Shown: positions 34,644 to 41,748 of the stretch, one piece after another
Layout of the letters: each line of letters opens with the position of its first letter
How positions within the stretch are numbered: position 1 is the first letter of the stretch
Assembly (NCBI RefSeq): GCF_001429045.1
Contig: NZ_LMHY01000027.1
Location: 1-64,000 of the forward strand
Length of the DNA: 64,000 bases
Reading direction: 5' to 3'
DNA from: Pseudomonas sp. Root71
GTDB lineage: Bacteria > Pseudomonadota > Gammaproteobacteria > Pseudomonadales > Pseudomonadaceae
Translations under genes and position numbers: made by a program
The notes under the pieces: generated by a model
Database searches by the model: none
What the model was told of the DNA's origin: nothing
The model's input: the letters and a program-made list of their open reading frames with translations, nothing else

Positions 34644-35830
34644 GCCAGAACCTGAGTCAAACCTTCCTCGCGATCACGCGCAACAGCACCGACCTGGAAT
34701 GGCTGCAAGGTGCCCTTGCGCCCTTGGGCCAGGTGGTCAGCGCCGGTGGCGGCAGCCTCGACGAACTGTTGGCACTGGTGGACGTGACCTGCGCCAGCCT
34801 GGTGTTCATCGGCCTGGACCGCGACCACGTGGTCACTCAAAGCGCGTTGATCGAAAGCGCACTGGAAGCCAAACCGATGCTGGCGATCGTCGCGCTGGGC
34901 GACGGCATGGACAACCAGCTTGTACTCAATGCGATGCGCGCCGGGGCCAGGGACTTCGTGGCCTATGGTTCACGCTCAAGTGAAGTCGCGGGGCTGGTGC
35001 GACGCCTGAGCAAACGCCTGCCCGCTGTCGCGCCGAACACGCACCTTGGCCGCCTGACCGTGCTGTATGGCGTGCAGAGCAGCGCCGACGGCGCGTTGCT
35101 GGCCACACACATGGCGCAAGTGGTGCAAAAAAGCGGTCAGCACACGCTGCTGCTGGACCTTGGATTACCCCGGGGCGATAGCCTGGCGCTGCTGGGCCTT
35201 GAAAGCTCGTTTCATTTCGGCGATGCATTGCGCCACTTGCGACGCCTGGACGCGACACTGATCGACAGCGCCTTCACCAGTTGCGAAGCCGGGCTGCGCA
35301 TCCTCGCCTACGCCAGTGGCGATGAACCGCTGGAACACACCAGCGCCGCCGAGCTGTACATGTTGCTCAGCGCCCTGCGCCAACACTTCCAGCACATCGT
35401 GGTAAACCTCACCGGTCAACCCGACAGTGAGGCGCTGCGCACCTTCGTCAGCCATTGCGACAAACTGCTGTGGTACACCGACCAGAACGTGCTCGACTGC
35501 CGCCGCAACCTCACGGTGCTCAACTTGTGGCGCGAAAAAGGCATGAAGCTCGATCACGCCAAACTGCTCGTGGACCGCTACCTGCGTAGCGTCGCACCGG
35601 ACTCCGACACCCTGGGCAAGACGTTCGGCCTGGAGATCATCGCCACCCTCGCCTACAGCCCGGAAGTGCGGCTCAACGCCAAGAACCAGGGCCTGACCCT
35701 GTTCGAACTGGCCCCACGCGAGGGCCTCACCCAGGGCCTGCGCGCCCTCGGCGAGCGCCTGGCCAAGCATTCCGAAGGCCTGGCCAAACCCAAGACCGGC
35801 TGGTTCAACCGCTTGAGGGGCGCACAATGA
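34640..35830 (+). CDS. tadZ: TadZ/CpaE-like pilus localisation protein
   Basis: A 396-residue MinD/ParA-superfamily protein with an N-terminal receiver-like domain (about 1-135) and a C-terminal ATPase-like domain. The Walker A position reads LYGVQSSADGALLA and lacks the usual lysines, as in atypical TadZ proteins, so ATP hydrolysis is doubtful. TadZ places the secretion machine at the cell pole. It overlaps the preceding stub and the following tadA by 4 bp each (ATGA), consistent with tight translational coupling. Confidence 0.88.
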   Translation: MSQNLSQTFLAITRNSTDLEWLQGALAPLGQVVSAGGGSLDELLALVDVTCASLVFIGLDRDHVVTQSALIESALEAKPMLAIVALGDGMDNQLVLNAMRAGARDFVAYGSRSSEVAGLVRRLSKRLPAVAPNTHLGRLTVLYGVQSSADGALLATHMAQVVQKSGQHTLLLDLGLPRGDSLALLGLESSFHFGDALRHLRRLDATLIDSAFTSCEAGLRILAYASGDEPLEHTSAAELYMLLSALRQHFQHIVVNLTGQPDSEALRTFVSHCDKLLWYTDQNVLDCRRNLTVLNLWREKGMKLDHAKLLVDRYLRSVAPDSDTLGKTFGLEIIATLAYSPEVRLNAKNQGLTLFELAPREGLTQGLRALGERLAKHSEGLAKPKTGWFNRLRGAQ

Positions 35831-37107
35831 GCAGTGAAAAACTCTTCGGTTCCCCCCATCGCGGCGCAATCGGCAACACCGACCACGAAGGCCTGAAACT
35901 GGTGCTGCACCGCTACATCATCGACGCCATCGAAGAGTCGGGGAAAAACCTGCTGGAGGGTTCGCGCCAGGCGCTGTCGCAGTTCGTGATCGACAAGGTG
36001 GCCGAGTACATCGCGCGTTTGCACCTGGCGATTTCCCGCTATGAAATGGAGCGCCTGGCCGAAGAGATCGTCGACGAACTCACCGGTTTCGGCCCTCTGG
36101 AAGTACTGCTGCGCGACCCGACGGTGACCGAGATTCTGGTCAACGGGCCGCACCGGGTATTTGTCGAACGCGAAGGCTTGCTGCACTTGAGTGACCTGCG
36201 CTTTATCGATTCGCACCACGTCGAACGTGTCATGCAACGGATTCTCGCGCCCCTGGGTCGACGTCTCGATGAGTCCTCGCCCATGGTCGACGCGCGCCTG
36301 CCGGACGGCAGCAGGGTCAACGCCATCATTCCGCCGATTGCCCTCGATGGCCCGTGCCTGTCGATCCGAAAGTTCCGCCAGGACATGCTCAAAAGCTCCG
36401 ACCTGATCGCGATGCAAACCATCGATCACGGGATCTTCGAATTCATTCATGAAGCCGTGGGCAAGCGCTGCAACATCCTGATCAGCGGCGGCACCGGCAC
36501 CGGCAAGACCACGCTGCTGAACATTCTCAGCCAGTTGATCAACCCCCACGAACGACTGGTCACCATCGAAGACGTCGCCGAACTGCAACTGGGCCACCCT
36601 CACGTCGTGCGCCTGGAAACCCGTCCACCGAATGCCGAAGGCCATGGCGAGGTGAAAGCCAGCGACCTGATTCGCAACGCCCTGCGGATGCGCCCGGACC
36701 GGATCATCCTCGGTGAGATTCGCGGCGTCGAAGTGGTCGATGTGCTGACCGCGATGAACACCGGCCACGACGGTTCGATGAGTACCGTACACGCCAACAA
36801 CGCCCAGGATGCACTGCTGCGCCTGGAAACCCTGGTGGGCTTGACCGGTCGCAGCATCGCCGAACGCACCCTGCGACAAATGATCTGCGCGGCGCTCGAC
36901 GTGGTCATCCAGCTCACGCGCCTGCCCGACGGTCGCCGCTGCGTCAGTGAAGTGGTGGAAGTCGTTGGTGTGCGCGACGACGTGTATGTCACCAACACAC
37001 TGTTCCGTTTCGACCGCCACACCGGATTTGGTTTCCTGCGCGAAGCCGTGAACCCGGCTGGCGACAAATTGCGCCGGGACTCGGCGCTGTCTCCCTCGGC
37101 GTACTGA
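35827..37107 (+). CDS. tadA: Tad pilus secretion ATPase TadA/CpaF
   Basis: A 426-residue GspE-like hexameric ATPase. It has Walker A SGGTGTGKTTLLN, the Asp box TIEDVAELQL, Walker B DRIILGEIRGVE and the His box STVHANNAQDALLRLE. It powers pilus assembly and is fully intact. The first 120 residues form the CpaF-type N-terminal domain. It overlaps tadZ by ATGA. Confidence 0.96.
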   Translation: MSSEKLFGSPHRGAIGNTDHEGLKLVLHRYIIDAIEESGKNLLEGSRQALSQFVIDKVAEYIARLHLAISRYEMERLAEEIVDELTGFGPLEVLLRDPTVTEILVNGPHRVFVEREGLLHLSDLRFIDSHHVERVMQRILAPLGRRLDESSPMVDARLPDGSRVNAIIPPIALDGPCLSIRKFRQDMLKSSDLIAMQTIDHGIFEFIHEAVGKRCNILISGGTGTGKTTLLNILSQLINPHERLVTIEDVAELQLGHPHVVRLETRPPNAEGHGEVKASDLIRNALRMRPDRIILGEIRGVEVVDVLTAMNTGHDGSMSTVHANNAQDALLRLETLVGLTGRSIAERTLRQMICAALDVVIQLTRLPDGRRCVSEVVEVVGVRDDVYVTNTLFRFDRHTGFGFLREAVNPAGDKLRRDSALSPSAY

Positions 37108-37116
37108 GGTCACGGC

Positions 37117-38001
37117 ATGCTCAAACCGGCGCTGCTCATCCTCGTTTGCCTGATCTTTCTCGGCCTGGCGCTGCGCCTGCTCTATAGCGGCTTGCGCCAG
37201 ACCGGCAACGAACGGATTTTGGGACGCCTGAACCAGGGACAACCGCTTCGGGCCGTGCAGAAGTCATCATGGGCGGGCCTTGAGCGGGCGTTCCTGCGTG
37301 CCGGTCTCGGACGCCCCACCGAACGCCTGGGCCAATGGCTGGTGTTCTGGATACTCGGGGTGCTGCTGGGGATTGCCCTGGGTGGCTGGATCGGCGCGCT
37401 ACTGGCGCTGCTGGTGCCTCCGGTGGTGCTACGACTATTCGTCAGCTGGCGTTATCAGCGTCGCCTCAGTCGCATGATCGACCAACTGCCGATGCTGCTC
37501 GACCATGCCGTACGCAGCTTGAAGTCCGGGCGAACCCTGGCCGATGCCGTGCTCGGCGCCATCGATGCGGCCGAACACCCGCTGAAAAATGCCATGGGCC
37601 GGATTCAACGCAATGTGCAACTGGGGGTCAGCCTGGCAGACGCCGCTTCGGACTTCGCCGAACTGTACGAAAAAGACGAACTACGCCTGCTCGCACTCGG
37701 CTTGAAGGTCAACCACCACTACGGCGGCAATGCCAGTGAGCTGTTGGAAAACCTGATCAAGATGATCCGCGAGCGCGAGCAAGCGGCTCGCCAGTTGAAG
37801 GCCATGACCGGCGAAACCCGCATCACAGCCGTGGTCCTGGCCCTGCTGCCGGCCTCGGTCGCTGGCTACTTTCTACTCACCAATCCAACCTACCTGCTTT
37901 CCATGTGGCACGACAGCTCGGGGCAAATCATGCTGGCGAGTGCCTTCGGATTTCAGGTATTCGGTTGCCTGGCGCTTTGGCGCATGTTGCGTAGCCTATG
38001 A
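37117..38001 (+). CDS. tadB: Tad pilus inner-membrane platform protein TadB
   Basis: A 294-residue GspF-domain (T2SSF) membrane protein, with a membrane helix at residues 3-22, a pair at about 80-110, the cytoplasmic T2SSF domain (RMIDQLPMLLDHAVRSLKSG onward) and two C-terminal helices. It forms the platform with TadC above the TadA motor. It overlaps tadC by ATGA. Confidence 0.93.
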   Translation: MLKPALLILVCLIFLGLALRLLYSGLRQTGNERILGRLNQGQPLRAVQKSSWAGLERAFLRAGLGRPTERLGQWLVFWILGVLLGIALGGWIGALLALLVPPVVLRLFVSWRYQRRLSRMIDQLPMLLDHAVRSLKSGRTLADAVLGAIDAAEHPLKNAMGRIQRNVQLGVSLADAASDFAELYEKDELRLLALGLKVNHHYGGNASELLENLIKMIREREQAARQLKAMTGETRITAVVLALLPASVAGYFLLTNPTYLLSMWHDSSGQIMLASAFGFQVFGCLALWRMLRSL

Positions 38002-38894
38002 ATATGACGATGCTCTTGCTGGTGAGCGCACTGCTGCTTTTCGGGGCGGCGCTGTTGTTGCTCAGCGCCTTGCTGGACCAAAGCCGACGGGCACGCCAAG
38101 TGGCCCAGCGCCTGGATGGCAAGGCGCCCGGTGATAGCCACCTCACCCAACTGCTGCATGCCCTGGGAGCCAGTCGGCTGGGGCAGCAGTCGGTCAAAAT
38201 GGACAACGAAACCCAGGCCCTGCTCAACCGCCTGGGCTGGCGCAGCGTACGCCAACGCTCGCTGTTCGCCGCCTTGCAGGTGGGTGTGCCGATGTTGGCG
38301 CTGTCCTTGTGCCTGCTGATCCAGGGGCTGTTCTTCCCGAATGTGGAGAACCACTGGATCGCCCCGATGCTCGCCACCAGCGCCGGCTATCTGTTGCCCA
38401 AGCGCTGGCTGGCCGCCGCCGCACAGCGTCGGCAAAAACAACTGGCCACCGAAACCTCGACCTTCATTGCACTGCTGCGCACCCTGTTCGAATCCGGCAT
38501 GGCGGTGGAGCAATCCCTTCGTGTGCTGAGCCAGGAGGGCAGGCAGTTGCTGCCCGTCCTGACCCATGAACTGCGCCTGATTCTGACCCGCGTCGACTCC
38601 GGCCTGGAACTGGGCGAAGAGTTGAACAAGACCACCCGCTTGCTTGCGGTAGACGAGTTCACCGACACCTGCGTGATCCTTCAACAATTGATCCATCAGG
38701 GTGGCGGCGCGATGAAATCCCTGCTGGCGCTCAAACAGTTGCTCGACGACCGACGCCTGACGCGCCTGCAGGAATACATCTCCAAAATGTCCGCCAAAAT
38801 GTCCGTGGTGATGATGCTGTTTCTCTTCCCGGCGTTATTGATCGTCCTGGCCGGCCCGGGCTTCACGGCCCTGGCCAGGTCCTTTGGGCACTAA
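37998..38894 (+). CDS. tadC: Tad pilus inner-membrane platform protein TadC
   Basis: A 298-residue GspF-domain membrane protein paralogous to TadB, with an N-terminal helix (TMLLLVSALLLFGAALLLLS), a middle helix pair (about 95-135), a T2SSF domain starting TSTFIALLRTLFESG and a C-terminal helix. It ends the assembly operon; tadD, which normally follows, is absent. Its 3' end overlaps the convergent DUF6124-like gene by 4 bp. Confidence 0.92.
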   Translation: MNMTMLLLVSALLLFGAALLLLSALLDQSRRARQVAQRLDGKAPGDSHLTQLLHALGASRLGQQSVKMDNETQALLNRLGWRSVRQRSLFAALQVGVPMLALSLCLLIQGLFFPNVENHWIAPMLATSAGYLLPKRWLAAAAQRRQKQLATETSTFIALLRTLFESGMAVEQSLRVLSQEGRQLLPVLTHELRLILTRVDSGLELGEELNKTTRLLAVDEFTDTCVILQQLIHQGGGAMKSLLALKQLLDDRRLTRLQEYISKMSAKMSVVMMLFLFPALLIVLAGPGFTALARSFGH

Positions 38895-39151
38895 TCCTGC
38901 GGATCGAGATTATCCAGCGCCCGATTCACCGCCAGCTCACCCAGCATGATCACCTGCGCAATCCCCAGCATCGTATTGCGCTGCGAGCCCTGCAGAAACC
39001 CAGCGAAATCACTCGCCATCACACTCGCCGACGCCAGTGACTCACAGGCGTGGGCCAGCAAGGTTTCGGTGTCGATATTCGGGGCGATGACAAACATCGT
39101 GCCTGGCTTGTGGGTGACAGGTTTTGGGGGATTTGGGGTGGGTTTGATCAT
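38891..39151 (-). CDS. DUF6124-like small protein
   Basis: An 86-residue protein starting MIKPTPNPPKPVTH, with a helical C-terminal part (LLAHACESLASASVMASDF and NTMLGIAQVIMLGELAVNRA). It resembles the DUF6124 family common in pseudomonads, whose function is unknown. The start has GGAG 7 nt upstream, inside a hairpin. The 5' leader (39152-39290) is heavily structured. It is convergent with tadC and overlaps its stop codon; it may be unrelated to the pilus. Confidence 0.82.
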   Translation of the reverse strand: MIKPTPNPPKPVTHKPGTMFVIAPNIDTETLLAHACESLASASVMASDFAGFLQGSQRNTMLGIAQVIMLGELAVNRALDNLDPQD

Positions 39152-39290
39152 GGTGAAGCTCCAAGTATGAGATGGAGCTGCCACTGATCGCCGCGACAGC
39201 AATCAAGGGTGGCAGCTGTACGCGGGGTCGCGGACCGAGCTACTTGGAAACCCGGCATACCCGAAGGTATCCCGCGCACAGCCACCATTA
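39152..39290 (-). ncRNA. structured 5' leader of the DUF6124-like gene (candidate cis-regulatory RNA)
   Basis: Reading the minus strand, a basal helix pairs 39286-39281, 39280-39278 and 39276-39271 with 39208-39213, 39217-39219 and 39221-39226. It encloses a hairpin with a UUCG tetraloop (39270-39257) and a second hairpin (39255-39235), forming a three-way junction. Downstream, 39179-39174 (AGCTCC) pairs with 39162-39157, which contains the Shine-Dalgarno. A competing 9-bp pairing (39217-39209 with 39184-39176) would disrupt both. I recall similar leaders before DUF6124 genes elsewhere. Confidence 0.6.
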
Positions 39291-39501
39291 CATCAAACGA
39301 CAAGCACCGAAGCGCTCCGGTTTGAGCCGGTGGATTATGCACCAAGTAGACTAAAAGGCCGCGACAGCCCGGTCACTGATTTTGCAGCGACCGACAAAGG
39401 CTAGAGATCGCGCTTCCGACGGACAACCTGAAAAGCGTGTCGGAGATTTCCCAGGGGTTTGAGGAAAACTACACAGGAATGTGTTGGCTGAAAGGACGTC
39501 A

Positions 39502-39524
39502 TCGCGGGCAAGCCCGCTCCCACA
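39502..39524. repeat. single REP element
   Basis: TCGCGGGCAAGCCCGCTCCC with ACA following; a lone copy ahead of composite repeat copy 2, mirroring the REP pair ahead of copy 1. Confidence 0.8.
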
Positions 39525-39563
39525 GAAAGGCAAAGACAGGTCGGCGTACACCGCGTCGCTCTT

Positions 39564-39871
39564 CACCACTCATCAGGCCGAGCGTTAGCTCGCCTGCAGC
39601 TCTTGATCTTGATCCACCCGCCCCCTCGGAAGGCTGAGCGGAGGTGTTTATCCGGGGATTGGCGCGTAGCGCCGTTCGACGCAGTCGAACTCATTGCATG
39701 TAGGTCGAAGCGAAGCCGACCGGAGGGCAATGCCCCCGGATGAATACCGCAGCGAAGGAACGCCGAGCCTAGTGACCCGCTGTAAGAGCGGAACCATAAG
39801 CAGCCGTTACCGCAGCAACGGATATGTACTCAACCTAAACCACCAGCATGGTCGGCCCAGAGGCCGCCAAG
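39564..39871. repeat. composite intergenic repeat, copy 2
   Basis: Block A (39564-39612) is identical over 49 bp to copy 1, and block B (39803-39871) is 65/69 identical. Between them this copy has about 190 bp with its own internal hairpins, such as GTAGGTCGAAGCGAAGCCGA. It is in the same orientation as copy 1. Its right end lies 2 bp from the stop codon of the PprB-like regulator. Confidence 0.9.
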
Positions 39872-39873
39872 CC

Positions 39874-40647
39874 TCAGTGCGCCGTAACCCGCTGCCGCCC
39901 CACGGTCCCACTGGGCGACAAGGCCAACGCCAACTGCGTCCGATTATGCATATGCGTCAACCGCAACACCTGCGACACATACAACTTCACCGTGTTCTCG
40001 GTAATCCCCAACTCACAGGCAATCTGATAATTGGTCTGCCCCTTGCCCACCAACCGCGCCACGTCCAGTTGCCGCGGTGACAGCTGATTGAACATCGCCG
40101 GAACCTCCACCGCATCACCATCAGCGACACCCGCGTCAGCCGCATGCGGCCCACGCCGAACCTTGTCCAGATCCTGGTACAGATCATCGATCGACTCGGA
40201 CAGATACTGCAGCTTCTGATTCAAATGCCCCAACTGCAGGTTCTTGTGCCTCTCCTGCAAGGCCACTTCCTGCCGCTGCATACCCTCGAACAACTCATCC
40301 AGATCGATCGGCTTCTGGTAATAGTCGGCAACGCCAGCGCGCAGGGCCTTGATCACATCCTGCTTGTCGGCACACCCGGTGAGCATGATCGCCTCGAACG
40401 CCCGGTGCTTGCCCGATAGCCGCTGCAACTCCTGCATCAGCTCAATACCGTCCATGCCGGGCATGTGAAGGTCCAGTAGCACCAGGCCGATATCGAGGTC
40501 TTCGTTGAAACGCTCGATCGCCTGATAGCCCGATTCGCAGGGAACACAACGGTAACCTTTGCCCTCCAGAAACTCGCAAAGCTCTTCAACGATCAATGGC
40601 GCATCGTCGACCACAAGGACTTTTACTGCCGAAGTAAACTTGCTCAC
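39874..40647 (-). CDS. pprB: PprB-like response regulator (receiver + LuxR-type HTH)
   Basis: A 257-residue regulator. The receiver is at about 8-125 (VLVVDDAPLIVEELCEFLEG, phospho-Asp in LVLLDLHMPGMDG, KPID lysine), followed by a coiled-coil linker (VALQERHKNLQLGHLNQKLQ) and a LuxR HTH (QLSPRQLDVARLVGKGQTN, ITENTVKLYVSQVL). In P. aeruginosa PprB activates the flp-tad genes. Position beside fppA and near a PprA-like kinase supports the same role here. Its stop codon sits 2 bp from composite repeat copy 2. Confidence 0.86.
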   Translation of the reverse strand: MSKFTSAVKVLVVDDAPLIVEELCEFLEGKGYRCVPCESGYQAIERFNEDLDIGLVLLDLHMPGMDGIELMQELQRLSGKHRAFEAIMLTGCADKQDVIKALRAGVADYYQKPIDLDELFEGMQRQEVALQERHKNLQLGHLNQKLQYLSESIDDLYQDLDKVRRGPHAADAGVADGDAVEVPAMFNQLSPRQLDVARLVGKGQTNYQIACELGITENTVKLYVSQVLRLTHMHNRTQLALALSPSGTVGRQRVTAH

Positions 40648-40761
40648 GAGTAACTCCCTGTCAGGTCAAAGGTTGACCCGTCCCTCAGCGACAGCCAGCG
40701 GCTGTACAACTTCTGTCTGAAAAGTAGACGTAGTTTGCGGCTATGTACACAAAAGGGTCGG

Positions 40762-41232
40762 CTAGCGGAACCAGGCAAATGTCAGAATCAGCCCCACCAG
40801 CACGAAGGGTGCAAATGGCTGCTTCCTTGACAGTTCAGGTGCCATGTAAAAAAGATGGGTTCTAAGCCCTTGACCCATATGAAGCCAGACTCTTGGCGCC
40901 AGCAGCAGCCAGAAAACGCTGGCCAATCCGGCGCCAATAAACGTGCCGAGCACGTGCATACCGTCCGTCGCAAGAGCCAGGGCGGCCATGAGTTTCACGT
41001 CGGCGCCACCCATTCGCTTCATGGCATAGCCCGGTAGCGTGAAGCCCAGGGCCAACAAAAAGGCCCAGCCACCCTGTTGTGCCTCGGCACCCAGCCAGGT
41101 CGTGCCGCTCCACAGCAACCATGCCAGGGCCAGGGCACCGCCGCCCAGGGTGAGGCCGTTGGCGATGTGCCGTTGCCGGGCATCCTGTGCGGCGCACAGC
41201 GCCAGCCAGATCAGTAGGACAAAGCTCTGCAT
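40762..41232 (-). CDS. fppA: Flp prepilin peptidase (FppA/TadV, A24 family)
   Basis: A 156-residue inner-membrane aspartic peptidase with about five hydrophobic segments. The two catalytic aspartates are in CAAQDARQRH and the GxxD-type MGGADVKLMAALA. The short A24 form without the methylase domain is typical of Tad systems. It would cleave the Flp pilin and the TadE/TadG pseudopilins. It lies upstream of pprB on the same strand and divergent from tadE. Confidence 0.92.
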   Translation of the reverse strand: MQSFVLLIWLALCAAQDARQRHIANGLTLGGGALALAWLLWSGTTWLGAEAQQGGWAFLLALGFTLPGYAMKRMGGADVKLMAALALATDGMHVLGTFIGAGLASVFWLLLAPRVWLHMGQGLRTHLFYMAPELSRKQPFAPFVLVGLILTFAWFR

Positions 41233-41307
41233 TCGGTAAAAAACGTCCGTTTTGGCTGAATGATTCTATGCTGACATTACTCAGTGTTGGTCAGGGTAGA
41301 CGCACTC

Positions 41308-41748
41308 ATGAAAGCCAGCCTCCCCCACAAACAAAAAGGTGCCGCCGCAATTGAATTCGCCTTGGTGTTCATCATTTTTTTTGGCGTGTTCTACGGCATC
41401 ATCAGCTACAGCCTGCCGCTGCTGTTGATGCAGTCATTCAACCAGTCGACCGCCGAAGCCGTACGCCGCAGCGTGGCGCTGGACCCGGCCACCCCGGGTT
41501 ACAGTGCCGCGCTGATCGCCCGCGCCAAGACGGAGCTGACCACGCAAACGGCCTGGATTGCGCCGGCCCTGAACTTCAATGTCGCCACTGATGCCACCGT
41601 CACTTATGTGGGCGGCTTGCTGACAGTGCGCATCAGTTACCCCACCAATAAAATCAGCGCCGTCATCCCGTTCCTGAACCTGCCCGGCATCGGTCAGGTA
41701 CCCAATCTGCCGGCGACCCTCACGGCCAGTGCGAGCCTGCAATTTTGA
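41308..41748 (+). CDS. tadE: TadE-like pseudopilin
   Basis: A 146-residue protein starting MKASLPHKQKGAAAIEFALV, with the TadE signature KGAAAIEF and a hydrophobic helix (about 16-40); the rest is periplasmic. ATG 41308 is preferred to a GTG at 41284, although neither has a strong ribosome-binding site. TadE is a minor pseudopilin needed for fibre assembly. Its TGA overlaps a TTG that appears to start the following kinase gene. No tadF neighbour is present. Confidence 0.88.
   Translation: MKASLPHKQKGAAAIEFALVFIIFFGVFYGIISYSLPLLLMQSFNQSTAEAVRRSVALDPATPGYSAALIARAKTELTTQTAWIAPALNFNVATDATVTYVGGLLTVRISYPTNKISAVIPFLNLPGIGQVPNLPATLTASASLQF

Larger units (their letters stand above)
39291..39873. other. 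noncoding segment with REP and composite repeat copy 2
   Basis: 39291-39500 shows no gene; a CATAAT hexamer on the minus strand (about 39336-39341) could be the -10 of the DUF6124-like leader. A REP head lies at 39502-39524, and the composite repeat fills 39564-39871. Confidence 0.6.

Noticed and set aside
39564..39871. Composite repeat as a CRISPR array or transposon
   Set aside because: There are only two copies, no regular spacers, no terminal inverted repeats shared by both, and no transposase or cas genes nearby.
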